Source: Candidatus Nomurabacteria bacterium RIFCSPLOWO2_01_FULL_39_17
GTDB lineage: Bacteria > Patescibacteriota > Minisyncoccia > Phycocordibacterales > UBA9973
Length of the DNA: 21,946 nucleotides
Assembly (NCBI GenBank): GCA_001785805.1
Contig: MFUU01000017.1
Span: forward strand, 1 to 21,946
Direction: 5' to 3'
A model generated the notes under the pieces. It saw only the letters and a list, made by a program, of their open reading frames with translations, was not told where the DNA came from and ran no database searches. Positions 1 to 6,674 of the stretch are shown here, one piece after another; position 1 is the stretch's first letter; every line of letters starts with the position of its first letter. The translations under genes were made by a program, and so were the position numbers.

Positions 1-332
1 TAAAACAAAATGTCCTCGTAGTTCCAAATAGTGCCGTTAAATCGCAAAATAACAATAGTTACGTAGAAATGTTTGATACACCCCTTATACCTTCTACCGA
101 TGGATTAATTGGTTCCATCTCTAAAATCGCTCCAAACAAAATCCTAGTTGAGATTGGTTTAGCTAACGATTCTGAAACAGAAATTATCTCAGGAATTAAC
201 GAGAGTGACAAAATCGTAGTAAGAACAATATCGCCATCGACTATTACGACTACTTCAGCTCCTAGCATCTTTGGCTCCCCCGCCACAGGAAATAGAAACA
301 CAGGTGGAGGAGTACGAGTTCAAACACGTTAA
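1..332 (+). CDS. Periplasmic adaptor (membrane-fusion) protein, C-terminal end, partial
   Basis: The frame is open from the left edge (first complete codon at base 3) to TAA at 330-332, so the start lies outside the window. The visible 109 residues begin with NVLVVPNSAV, then SYVEM, and a later segment with the pattern of a C-terminal beta-barrel/membrane-proximal domain (an I/VEIGL stretch followed by EIISGINESDKIV), as in HlyD/MacA adaptors of ABC and RND exporters. The tail is Gly/Asn/Arg-rich (GNRNTGGGVRVQTR). The family bridges an inner-membrane transporter to the cell exterior. It is followed 74 nt later by a MacB-type ATPase and permease, which is the usual MacA-MacB order, so I infer one export operon. 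What a MacA-like subunit contacts in a cell that may lack an outer membrane is not shown by the sequence. It is cut by the window edge and shows no sign of being a pseudogene. Confidence 0.8.
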   Translation, partial: KQNVLVVPNSAVKSQNNNSYVEMFDTPLIPSTDGLIGSISKIAPNKILVEIGLANDSETEIISGINESDKIVVRTISPSTITTTSAPSIFGSPATGNRNTGGGVRVQTR

Positions 333-342
333 AATACTTGTC

Positions 343-365
343 CCGTATTAAATTTTTAATTACGG
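343..365 (+). other. Weak intercistronic stem-loop between adaptor and ABC ATPase
   Basis: CCGTA at 343-347 pairs with TACGG at 361-365, and the A/T-rich interior extends the stem with one bulge. No T-run follows, so it is not a convincing terminator. It may be an mRNA processing or stability element between two operon genes, or chance in AT-rich DNA. Confidence 0.25.
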
Positions 366-406
366 AACATAAAAATAAAAATTATTAATAAAATCTGAGT
401 ACTGGG

Positions 407-1132
407 ATGATTGAAGTAAAAAATATAAAAAAAACATATAAAACAGGCGATGTAGAATTTGAAGCGGTAAGTGACGTTTCTTTTTCAATTAAAGATGGCG
501 AGTTTGTGGCAATTATGGGACCTTCGGGATCGGGCAAATCAACTTTAATGCATATTCTGGGGGCACTTGATAGCCCGACAAGTGGAATATATTTTCTAGA
601 CAATAAAGATGTATCTACTCTTTCTGATGACGAACTTGCAGATATCCGTAGGGATAAAATTGGTTTTGTCTTTCAGGCATTTAACTTACTCCCAAGAACA
701 ACCGTCTTGCGAAATGTGATGCTACCCTTAGTGTATGCTGGTATACACGGTATAAAAAGAATTGAGCGGGCAAAAAAAGCATTAATTTCTTCGGGTTTAG
801 ATGAGGGGCATTTTTTTCATCTTTCTAATCAACTTTCTGGCGGCCAAATTCAGCGCGTGGCAATTGCGAGAGCCCTAGTAAATAATCCGTCGCTTATTTT
901 AGCTGACGAGCCAACAGGAAATTTAGATTCAAAAACAGGAGAAATTGTAATGGGAACATTCCAAAAATTAAATGAAGAAATGGGTTGCACTATAATCATT
1001 ATCACCCACGAGCAGGAAGTAGCGGAACATGCGGATAGAATTTTATTTATCAAAGATGGAAAACTTATAGAAGACAGAACGACCCACATTAAAAGAATCA
1101 TTGATTATGAAAAGCATAATCTTACAATATGA
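407..1132 (+). CDS. MacB/LolD-type ABC transporter ATP-binding protein
   Basis: A 241-aa nucleotide-binding subunit of the MacB/LolD/SalX class. Visible motifs are Walker A GPSGSGKST (residues 38-46), Q-loop FVFQ (87-90), signature LSGGQ (143-147), Walker B with D-loop LILADEPTGNLD (163-174), and the switch His in IITHE (His201). The GNLD after Walker B and the FQAFNLLP segment are typical of the MacB/LolD branch. It hydrolyses ATP in the cytoplasm to drive the partner permease, whose ATG overlaps this gene's TGA by 4 nt (ATGA at 1129-1132), implying translational coupling. Upstream is the adaptor protein. The substrate cannot be told from sequence: MacB systems export peptides, lipoproteins or macrolides, or transmit mechanical force to envelope enzymes. 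I see no clear promoter or Shine-Dalgarno in front of the start; it is probably transcribed with the upstream gene. Confidence 0.93.
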   Translation: MIEVKNIKKTYKTGDVEFEAVSDVSFSIKDGEFVAIMGPSGSGKSTLMHILGALDSPTSGIYFLDNKDVSTLSDDELADIRRDKIGFVFQAFNLLPRTTVLRNVMLPLVYAGIHGIKRIERAKKALISSGLDEGHFFHLSNQLSGGQIQRVAIARALVNNPSLILADEPTGNLDSKTGEIVMGTFQKLNEEMGCTIIIITHEQEVAEHADRILFIKDGKLIEDRTTHIKRIIDYEKHNLTI

Positions 1133-2337
1133 AAATAATAGATATAGCTCAGGAAACTTATAGTTCGCTTTCCACCAATAAAGTTCGGTCTGGGCTTACT
1201 ATGCTCGGTATTGTGATAGGTATTGCTTCCGTGATTGCGATGGTTTCTATCGGTAATGGAGCAAAGGCGTCTATTCAATCTAGTATTGAGGGTCTGGGCT
1301 CAAATCTTTTGACAATTATTCCCGGAGTGGTCCAGCCCGGCCGAGGCATAGTGTCCTCTGGTCGCGGAGCAGCCCAAACTTTGAAAAATGACGACATAGA
1401 CGTTGTGAAAACTATAGACGGAGTGATGGCTGTTTCGCCTGAAGTTTCCAGTAGATTTCAAGTAGTGGCAATTGGAAATAATACGAATACCACTATCACG
1501 GGTGTCATACCGGATTATATAGCTGTACACAACATTGAAATCGCTAACGGATCTTTTATTTCAGATGCCAATAATAGAAACATCGGCCGACAGGCAGTTT
1601 TGGGCGCCACAGTTGCGACAGATTTATTTCCCGATCAAGATCCATTGGGTAAAACCATTCGTATTAAAAAAGTTAATTTTACTGTGGTGGGAATTTTAGT
1701 GGCTAAAGGTGGAGCAGGTTTTTCCGGACCAGATGATATGATTTTTGTTCCCCTGTCTACAATGCAAAAGATTCTATCAGGAATGGATTATTTATCTATG
1801 ATGGCGGTATCCGTAACCGACAAAAATCAGATGGCGGAAGTTAAAGATTTGACAACCAATGCACTTATTGAAAAACATAATATAGTCGAAGCGGACTTTT
1901 CGATAATTTCACAAGAAGATATTTTGGGAACATTAACTACAGTAATAGATACTTTTACGCTTTTTTTAGCGGCCATCGCTTCAATTTCACTTTTAGTGGG
2001 AGGAATCGGCATTATGAATATGATGCTTACAACCGTGACAGAACGAACGAAAGAAATTGGTTTAAGAAAAGCAATTGGCGCTAAGAGAAAAGATATAAAT
2101 GTGCAGTTCTTAGCTGAAGCTGTAATGCTTACTTTCATCGGGGGATTCCTGGGGATTGTCTTGGGATGGTTAATGTCTTTTATAGTGACCTCTACGGGAT
2201 TAGTCGCCACGCAGGTTTCATTTTCCTCTGTATTGCTGGCTTTTGGAGTATCGGCTGGTATTGGTATCGTTTTCGGTTATTACCCTGCACATCGAGCAGG
2301 AATGTTAAATCCGATTGACGCATTAAGGTATGAATGA
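1129..2337 (+). CDS. MacB/FtsX-type ABC transporter permease
   Basis: A 402-aa permease with the MacB layout: cytoplasmic start, one membrane helix (about residues 21-42), a large extracytoplasmic MacB_PCD domain (about 45-270), then three membrane helices (about 276-300, 328-352, 364-386). Between the second and third helices is the FtsX-family cytoplasmic motif TERTKEIGLRKAIGAKRKDI (305-324), the coupling helix to the ATPase. The C-terminus LNPIDALRYE is characteristic of MacB permeases. It starts inside the stop codon of the ATPase gene and its own TGA (2335-2337) overlaps the start of the pseudouridine synthase gene by 8 nt, so at least four genes appear to be on one transcript. It is full length for the single-domain MacB permease of Gram-positives, where ATPase and permease are separate proteins. 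Confidence 0.93.
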   Translation: MKIIDIAQETYSSLSTNKVRSGLTMLGIVIGIASVIAMVSIGNGAKASIQSSIEGLGSNLLTIIPGVVQPGRGIVSSGRGAAQTLKNDDIDVVKTIDGVMAVSPEVSSRFQVVAIGNNTNTTITGVIPDYIAVHNIEIANGSFISDANNRNIGRQAVLGATVATDLFPDQDPLGKTIRIKKVNFTVVGILVAKGGAGFSGPDDMIFVPLSTMQKILSGMDYLSMMAVSVTDKNQMAEVKDLTTNALIEKHNIVEADFSIISQEDILGTLTTVIDTFTLFLAAIASISLLVGGIGIMNMMLTTVTERTKEIGLRKAIGAKRKDINVQFLAEAVMLTFIGGFLGIVLGWLMSFIVTSTGLVATQVSFSSVLLAFGVSAGIGIVFGYYPAHRAGMLNPIDALRYE

Positions 2338-3001
2338 TTCCCAAATGCGAATAAATAAATATCTAGCCCTGAAAAAAATCTCTACCCGTAGAGGCGCTGA
2401 TGAGTTGGTGAAAAGTAGAAAGGTTTTTATAAATGGAAAGTTGGCAATACTAGGCTGTCGGGTGGGTGAAAAGGATATTGTAAAAGTAAAAGGAGAAAAG
2501 AAAAAAGACTATGTGTATTATGCTTACAATAAACCAATTGGTATAGAAATCACTTCCCCGAAAAAAGGATTTTTCCCTTTAGGAAGATTGGATAAGGCGT
2601 CCCATGGCCTATTAATAGTTACGAACGATGGACGTATTACCGACAAATTACTTAATCCAAAATATGTTCACGAAAAAGAATATGTGGTAAAGACTTCAAA
2701 CAAACTCCGTTCAAATTTTAAGCAAAAGATGGAAGCCGGAGTAAATATTGAAGGCAAAGGAAAATATCTGAAAACCAAAAAATGCAAAGTTCAAATCATA
2801 AATGATTTTACTTTTAAAATTACATTAACAGAAGGTAAGAAACACCAGATACGGCGTATGTGTTCGGTGCTCTTTCAAGAAATAGCCGACCTAAAACGCG
2901 AGAGAATAATGAACATAATTCTCGGCGATTTGAAACCAAATGCTCTGCGAGAAATAAAAGGAAAAGAATTAGCTGACTTTTTAAAAAGAGTGCTTAATTA
3001 G
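2330..3001 (+). CDS. RsuA/RluB/RluF-family rRNA pseudouridine synthase
   Basis: A 223-aa protein with an N-terminal S4 RNA-binding domain (about residues 6-53, RINKYLALKKISTRRGADEL) followed by the catalytic domain. The active-site motif is GRLDKASHGLL (85-95), with Asp88 as the catalytic aspartate of the family. The conserved EGKKHQIRRM lies near residue 170. The DKxSxGL wording is closest to RluF, which modifies a 23S rRNA uridine in other bacteria; the exact target here is inferred. Translation starts at 2330, 8 nt before the end of the permease gene; a second Met (residue 6) is an alternative start. The association with the exporter looks like operon compaction, not function. The 3' end overlaps the convergent thioredoxin-like gene by 4 nt (2998-3001). 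Confidence 0.88.
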   Translation: MNDSQMRINKYLALKKISTRRGADELVKSRKVFINGKLAILGCRVGEKDIVKVKGEKKKDYVYYAYNKPIGIEITSPKKGFFPLGRLDKASHGLLIVTNDGRITDKLLNPKYVHEKEYVVKTSNKLRSNFKQKMEAGVNIEGKGKYLKTKKCKVQIINDFTFKITLTEGKKHQIRRMCSVLFQEIADLKRERIMNIILGDLKPNALREIKGKELADFLKRVLN

Positions 3002-3261
3002 TTGTCTTTTGCCCAGTTTTTTAATTCCTTGTAGCTAACTTCGCCACACAACCATTTATTTGAATTTAAGTTATAGAAAAATGGCACGCCACCACAAAAT
3101 TCTTTATCCAACTCGAGCAGACGCTTTTCATTCTCTTTATTGTGCCAGACTTCCAAGCTTTCAACCTTTATTCCCTCTTCCTTTTCCAGTCGTTCTACCA
3201 ACTCGTGCATGTTTACACAGTGAGGGCATTCGGTTCCATAAAATTCCAGTAAATGATTCAT
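2998..3261 (-). CDS. Small thioredoxin-fold protein with CPHC motif
   Basis: An 87-aa protein with a short beta strand (HLLEFYG), then a CPHC redox motif at residues 12-15, helix, strand, and a VPFF segment near residue 60 that supplies the cis-proline of the thioredoxin fold. Length and layout fit a glutaredoxin/thioredoxin-like mini-protein. CPHC is the active-site sequence best known from DsbA, which gives an oxidising potential, but this protein lacks the DsbA helical insertion and any signal peptide, so a cytoplasmic thiol-disulfide role is more likely. One additional Cys lies in EFCGGVPFF and another in WLCGEV. I see no separate promoter. It lies downstream of rpsT on the same strand, so read-through from rpsT is plausible. 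Confidence 0.75.
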   Translation of the reverse strand: MNHLLEFYGTECPHCVNMHELVERLEKEEGIKVESLEVWHNKENEKRLLELDKEFCGGVPFFYNLNSNKWLCGEVSYKELKNWAKDN

Positions 3262-3274
3262 AAATTTATTTCAA

Positions 3275-3338
3275 CAAAAACACACTTTTCTTATGATCTC
3301 CTGCTTCGCAACGTCGACATCAAAAAAGTATGTTTTTG
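3275..3338 (-). repeat. Inverted repeat (14/15 arms) downstream of rpsT
   Basis: Arms at 3275-3289 and 3324-3338 are complementary at 14 of 15 positions. The single mismatch is C-A in + strand RNA but G-U in - strand RNA, so the structure is better formed in a transcript running from rpsT into the thioredoxin-like gene. The loop is 34 nt. There is no U-tract directly after it. Confidence 0.45.
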
Positions 3339-3363
3339 TTTCAAGTTTTTTAAGGAAAGAAGC

Positions 3364-3447
3364 TTTGCTTTTTTGGGGTTTTGAACGCGACGGCGTGAAA
3401 ACTTCAGGATTTTTTAAGCTTCAAAAAATCCGTACCAAAAAAGCAAA
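3364..3447 (-). repeat. Nested inverted repeats downstream of rpsT
   Basis: An outer pair of perfect 13-nt arms (3364-3376 TTTGCTTTTTTGG and 3435-3447) encloses an inner hairpin at 3407-3431 with perfect 9-bp arms (GGATTTTTT/AAAAAATCC) and a 7-nt loop. The outer arms continue imperfectly towards 3355 and 3457. It lies just 3' of the rpsT stop and could form an extended structured 3' end or intercistronic element in the - strand transcript. Intrinsic terminator function is possible but there is no clean GC stem followed by U-tract. Confidence 0.45.
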
Positions 3448-3460
3448 ATTTCTTTTCTTA

Positions 3461-3712
3461 TTATTTGGTTAATCTTGCTAAACGAGACTTCTTGCGAGCG
3501 GCATTGTTTTTCTTTATGACGCCGGTCTTGGCCGCTTTATCTATTGCTTTAAATGCAGAACTTAGCATTTTAAGAGCTTCGGTTTTATCAGTTTTTGAGA
3601 GCTTCTCAATCTTCTTGATTATTTCTTTCATGGCGCGCCTGCGGCGGTCGTTAAAAGCCTTCTTGCGGAGGGATCCTCGAATCGCTTTTTTCGCTGATTG
3701 TGTAATTGGCAT
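3461..3712 (-). CDS. rpsT: 30S ribosomal protein S20
   Basis: An 83-aa, strongly basic helical protein. The segment KAIDKAAKTGVIKKNNAARK followed by KSRLARL is the bS20 signature, and the N-terminal MPITQSAKKAIRGSLRKKAFN matches the 16S-binding start of the family. Full length for S20 (about 85 aa). S20 binds 16S rRNA in the body of the 30S subunit early in assembly. The start codon is supported by a TG-t-TAAATT element ending 6 nt before the ATG on the - strand. It is divergent from ruvA, with 83 bp between the two start codons. Confidence 0.95.
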   Translation of the reverse strand: MPITQSAKKAIRGSLRKKAFNDRRRRAMKEIIKKIEKLSKTDKTEALKMLSSAFKAIDKAAKTGVIKKNNAARKKSRLARLTK

Positions 3713-3718
3713 AAAAAC

Positions 3719-3727
3719 AATTTAACA
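3719..3727 (-). promoter_or_regulatory. Probable extended -10 for rpsT (leaderless geometry)
   Basis: Reading the - strand, TG at 3727-3726, one base, then TAAATT at 3724-3719, then 6 nt to the ATG. The hexamer is weak, but the TG extension and spacing match the stronger examples in the window. Confidence 0.4.
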
Positions 3728-3748
3728 GAAAACACACAAAAGCGCAAA

Positions 3749-3775
3749 CCTCGCTACCTCTAACGAGCTACGAGG
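3749..3775. promoter_or_regulatory. Imperfect dyad between divergent rpsT and ruvA promoters
   Basis: CCTCG (3749-3753) and CTC (3758-3760) pair with GAG (3765-3767) and CGAGG (3771-3775). It ends 5 nt before the ruvA extended -10. Possible operator; short and imperfect. Confidence 0.3.
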
Positions 3776-3780
3776 CAATA

Positions 3781-3789
3781 TGCTATGAT
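3781..3789 (+). promoter_or_regulatory. Extended -10 of ruvA (leaderless geometry)
   Basis: TGCTATGAT (TG at 3781-3782, hexamer TATGAT 3784-3789) ends 6 nt before the ruvA ATG at 3796, placing the expected transcription start on the start codon. Confidence 0.6.
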
Positions 3790-3795
3790 TTAATT

Positions 3796-4368
3796 ATGAT
3801 AGGAAGTGTAAAGGGTAAAATAATTTTAAAAACAGAAAAGTTTTTAATCGTGGAGACGGCTGGAGTCGGATACAAAATAAGCGTATCGTCCGATACGTTG
3901 TCTAGCGTAAAAAAGGATGAGGTATCTCTTTTCATTCACACTCATGTGCGCGAAGATGCCATAGATTTATACGGGTTTCTTGATTATAAAGAATTAGAAT
4001 TTTTTGAAATGCTTTTAAGTGTTTCCGGCATCGGACCGAGGTCGGCGCTTGCTATATTGAGCATTGCCAGCATTGAAACATTAAAAAAGGCTATCGGCAG
4101 TGGAGATACGGCATACCTTACGAAGATTTCCGGCATTGGGAAAAAGACCGCGGAGAAAATAATTATCGAACTGCGAGATAAAATAGCGGAGAAAATGAGG
4201 GGCGAGAAGGGTGGAGCATCGCTACAGGGAGAGCTCGACGTGCTGGAAGCGTTGAAGTCGCTTGGCTACTCCCAGCACGAAGCGCGCGAAGCATTAAAAA
4301 AAGTTTCGGCTGAATTAGATACAAATATAAAAATTCGTGAGGCATTAAAAATTCTAGGGGGGAGATAA
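3796..4368 (+). CDS. ruvA: Holliday junction branch-migration protein RuvA
   Basis: A 190-aa protein with the RuvA domain order: an N-terminal OB fold (MIGSVKGKI to about residue 62), then two helix-hairpin-helix motifs, VSGIGPRSALAIL (about 75-87) and ISGIGKKTAEKIIIELR (about 111-127), a linker, and the C-terminal three-helix domain that touches RuvB (about 145-190, ALKSLGYSQHEAREALKKV). RuvA tetramers hold the four-way junction flat and load RuvB. ruvB and ruvC are about 10 kb away in this same window, so the resolvasome set is complete though split. The gene overlaps the convergent amidase gene by 15 nt at its 3' end. Confidence 0.97.
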   Translation: MIGSVKGKIILKTEKFLIVETAGVGYKISVSSDTLSSVKKDEVSLFIHTHVREDAIDLYGFLDYKELEFFEMLLSVSGIGPRSALAILSIASIETLKKAIGSGDTAYLTKISGIGKKTAEKIIIELRDKIAEKMRGEKGGASLQGELDVLEALKSLGYSQHEAREALKKVSAELDTNIKIREALKILGGR

Positions 4369-5187
4369 AAAGTAATTTTTTATGCCCTTGGCAGTAAGAT
4401 TGGCCATATTTGTGTATGCTTTGTGTCGCATAGTTCTATTTCCAAACCTATAAATGTATCCATACTCTATTAAAATAGAATTTACGCTTTCAATAAGCGT
4501 GTTGTTAGAACCTAGAGCAATTAATTTTTGGTCTTGCGTTAATCCCCCATTTTCTTTTTCATAAGTGCTTGTCGCATATTTTTTGCGAAGTTGGGTAAAG
4601 ATACTATTTGCTAGTTTTGCGCTTCCGGCAAAGTTTGCAAACTGTTCGTCAGGCATATAAATAGTAAATCCTCGGTATTGGCCCATGGTCCATTTATATG
4701 GACGCGGATAATCGTTGAAGTGGATGTGGATTATTGCATCGATTTTATTTTCATTGGCCCATTTATTGAATCCGTATAGTTTGATAGCGGTATCTTCACT
4801 AGCGACATTGTGCGGGACATTTGTTTTTTCAACGAAATTGCCATTTTGTATTTTCTCTTGCATTACCTTTTTAGCACTATCCCTAAACAATATTATGTCC
4901 GTTTGATTCATTAAATAATTAGCGAATTCTATAGTATAACCAAGCAAGTTGCGAGTAATATAGACTTCAAATCTTTTGTCTTTTTGTAAAACATTAAAAA
5001 GCTCCGTGCCCAGGCGAAGGTTCATATCGGCCTCCTTCATGTTGCCATATTGCGCGCCCCAGACTTCATTGTCATGTCCGGGAATAATAAGAATTTTTAT
5101 CGGCTCGGATGCATAAAGTAAAAAAACCGGAACAAAGACAGCAGAGAAAAATAGAATGAAAGATAATATGAATAATTTTTTTCTCAT
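4354..5187 (-). CDS. N-acetylmuramoyl-L-alanine amidase (Amidase_3 fold), secreted or membrane-anchored
   Basis: A 277-aa product from the ATG at 5187. An upstream in-frame start at 5298 was rejected because it lies inside mutM and upstream of the likely promoter. The N-terminus MRKKLFILSFILFFSAVFVP is a signal peptide or anchor. The remainder matches zinc amidases of the Amidase_3 family: His38 in IIPGHD, Glu52 in NMKEADMNLRL and His156 in IHIHFND as the zinc ligands, and Glu241 in ILIEYGY as the catalytic acid. These enzymes cut the bond between MurNAc and the stem peptide outside the membrane during cell separation or wall remodelling. The central part (about 85-150) is longer than in minimal AmiA/CwlM domains. 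A PBP gene elsewhere in the window gives the opposing synthetic activity. It is divergent from mutM with only 16 bp between start codons. Confidence 0.82.
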   Translation of the reverse strand: MRKKLFILSFILFFSAVFVPVFLLYASEPIKILIIPGHDNEVWGAQYGNMKEADMNLRLGTELFNVLQKDKRFEVYITRNLLGYTIEFANYLMNQTDIILFRDSAKKVMQEKIQNGNFVEKTNVPHNVASEDTAIKLYGFNKWANENKIDAIIHIHFNDYPRPYKWTMGQYRGFTIYMPDEQFANFAGSAKLANSIFTQLRKKYATSTYEKENGGLTQDQKLIALGSNNTLIESVNSILIEYGYIYRFGNRTMRHKAYTNMANLTAKGIKNYFLSPP

Positions 5188-5189
5188 AG

Positions 5190-5195
5190 TATGAT
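5190..5195 (+). promoter_or_regulatory. -10 element of mutM (leaderless geometry)
   Basis: TATGAT at 5190-5195 with 8 nt to the mutM ATG at 5204. No TG extension. It shares bases 5194-5195 with the opposing promoter of the amidase gene. Confidence 0.45.
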
Positions 5196-5202
5196 AATAC
5201 CA
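5194..5202 (-). promoter_or_regulatory. Extended -10 of the amidase gene (leaderless geometry)
   Basis: On the - strand TGGTATTAT (TG at 5202-5201, hexamer at 5199-5194), then 6 nt to the ATG at 5187. It overlaps the opposing mutM -10, so the two promoters cannot be occupied together. Confidence 0.5.
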
Positions 5203-5203
5203 T

Positions 5204-6115
5204 ATGCCAGAATTACCAGAAGTAGAAACAACAACAAGGGGCCTGAGAAGAACAATAGTAGGACTCACTATAAAAGACGTGTGGACGGACTTAGCCACGA
5301 AAGATAAGCGTAAGAAAGATACTGTATCAAATCCAAAATATTTTAAATTTTTTAAGAAAGAGATTAGAAGTAAAAAGGTTTTATCAGTAGAAAGACGAGC
5401 GAAAAATATATTAATAAATATTTCAGGCGGATATACTGTCCTGGTTCATTTAAAAATGACGGGGCATTTGCTGTACGGGAAATATAAATTCAAAGAAAAC
5501 AGGTGGATGCCAGATGAACACGGCCCGCTCCATGACCCATTTAATAGATTTGTGCACGTGGTTTTCACGTTTTCGAATAAAAAACATCTGGCATTCTCTG
5601 ATGCACGCAAATTTGGGAAAATCACTCTACTTGATACTAGAACTATGCACGAAGGCAAGCATTTGAACAACATCGGCCCCGAACCGCTAGAAAAGAATTT
5701 CACTTTAGAAAAATTCAAGGAACGCCTGACCCTGGGCGGTAAGAGAAAAATAAAAACGGTGCTGATGGATCAGAGCGTGATTGCCGGTATTGGGAACATT
5801 TACTCCGATGAAATACTCTATAGAGCAGGGGTGCACCCTGATAGCCTGCCCGGCAAAATTCCAGCGTTTCTAAACAAAAAAATGTGGACAGCGATGAAGG
5901 AAATTCTAGCTAAAGGAATCGATTTCGGTGGCGATTCGATGTCGGATTATAGAAATATCAAAGGACTTCCGGGAAAATTTCAGTTTCACCATCAAGCCTA
6001 TATGCGAACAGGGGAAGAATGTGAAAAAAGAGGCTGTAATGGTAAAATAAAAAGGAAAGTTATCAACGGAAGAAGCTCGCACTTCTGCGACATACATCAA
6101 CAGCTTTATGCTTGA
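5204..6115 (+). CDS. mutM: Formamidopyrimidine-DNA glycosylase (Fpg/MutM)
   Basis: A 303-aa base-excision repair enzyme that removes 8-oxoguanine and other oxidised purines and nicks the AP site. The mature N-terminus PELPEVETTTRGL supplies the catalytic Pro and Glu; Lys67 in ERRAKNILI matches the conserved catalytic-site Lys; the helix-two-turn-helix reads DQSVIAGIGNIYSDEILYRA (189-208); the C-terminal zinc finger contains Cys273, Cys278, Cys295 and, at the usual fourth Cys position, His298 (FCDIHQQ). The finger Arg is Arg290 in NGRSSHF. There is an insertion around residues 94-116 compared with compact Fpg proteins, making it about 30 aa longer than E. coli Fpg. The start is fixed by the family's MPELPE beginning. 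The last codons overlap the DedA-like gene by 8 nt. Confidence 0.95.
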   Translation: MPELPEVETTTRGLRRTIVGLTIKDVWTDLATKDKRKKDTVSNPKYFKFFKKEIRSKKVLSVERRAKNILINISGGYTVLVHLKMTGHLLYGKYKFKENRWMPDEHGPLHDPFNRFVHVVFTFSNKKHLAFSDARKFGKITLLDTRTMHEGKHLNNIGPEPLEKNFTLEKFKERLTLGGKRKIKTVLMDQSVIAGIGNIYSDEILYRAGVHPDSLPGKIPAFLNKKMWTAMKEILAKGIDFGGDSMSDYRNIKGLPGKFQFHHQAYMRTGEECEKRGCNGKIKRKVINGRSSHFCDIHQQLYA

Positions 6116-6674
6116 ATACACCGGTATAACAATAGGATTGATTCTCTTGGGTGACGCTTTTTTTGTGCCCAGCATATATTTGGCCATATTGGGCCATTTG
6201 AATTTGACCATGGTTCTTCTCATTTCTTTTTTGGTCAGCAACACTATGGATATATTCTGGTATCATTTGGGTAAGATGATACTCAAGGGCTCTTTCCGTT
6301 CTCTCTCTTTTATAGAAAAATACGAAAAAAATCACCCGCAGGTCATGGAAATGTTCTTCAAGCACCAGCTCAAAATAGTATTCTGGAGCAGGTTTCTGCA
6401 CGGCTCCGGCACTTCGATAATGATTCTCTCGGGTGTTTATAACGTGCCTTTCAAAAAGTACATGACGCTTAATTTTTTAAGCAGTTTAATTGTGATTTTC
6501 GCCGTGCCGCTCATAGTATTTTTTGCCCGCGAGGGTGCCTCGGCAGTTTTCGATAATATAAAGATTATGGAGTGGATCGTGGCATTTATTGTCTTATTGA
6601 TATTTATTTCAATAAGATTTAAGCTTGGGACTTTTGTAAATAAAATTTTATTTCCCAACAAGAAGGCCGAATAA
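6108..6674 (+). CDS. DedA/VTT-family membrane protein
   Basis: A 188-aa multi-spanning membrane protein. The segment DIFWYHLGK (about 47-55) and the later FWSRFLHGSGTSIMILSG with VPFKKYMTLNFLSSLI (about 93-128) follow the DedA pattern (an Arg-containing re-entrant loop, a conserved Gly, then an amphipathic stretch ending in F/N). A final helix spans about 150-167 and the tail is basic. DedA proteins act as lipid scramblases or undecaprenyl-phosphate flippases in other bacteria; the substrate here is unknown. It begins within the last codons of mutM (8-nt overlap), so it is translationally coupled to it. Its 3' end overlaps the convergent SpoU methyltransferase gene by 27 nt. Confidence 0.75.
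   Translation: MLEYTGITIGLILLGDAFFVPSIYLAILGHLNLTMVLLISFLVSNTMDIFWYHLGKMILKGSFRSLSFIEKYEKNHPQVMEMFFKHQLKIVFWSRFLHGSGTSIMILSGVYNVPFKKYMTLNFLSSLIVIFAVPLIVFFAREGASAVFDNIKIMEWIVAFIVLLIFISIRFKLGTFVNKILFPNKKAE

Noticed and set aside
1..332. Truncated adaptor gene read as a pseudogene
   Set aside because: The frame is open to the window edge, so it is partial only because the window begins there.
3407..3431. Inner hairpin read as the rpsT intrinsic terminator
   Set aside because: The stem is mostly A-T and no U-tract follows on the - strand.
5188..5298. Longer amidase start at 5298 (adds 37 residues)
   Set aside because: The extension runs inside mutM and over the predicted promoter, and the shorter start gives a clean signal peptide directly after a correctly spaced extended -10.
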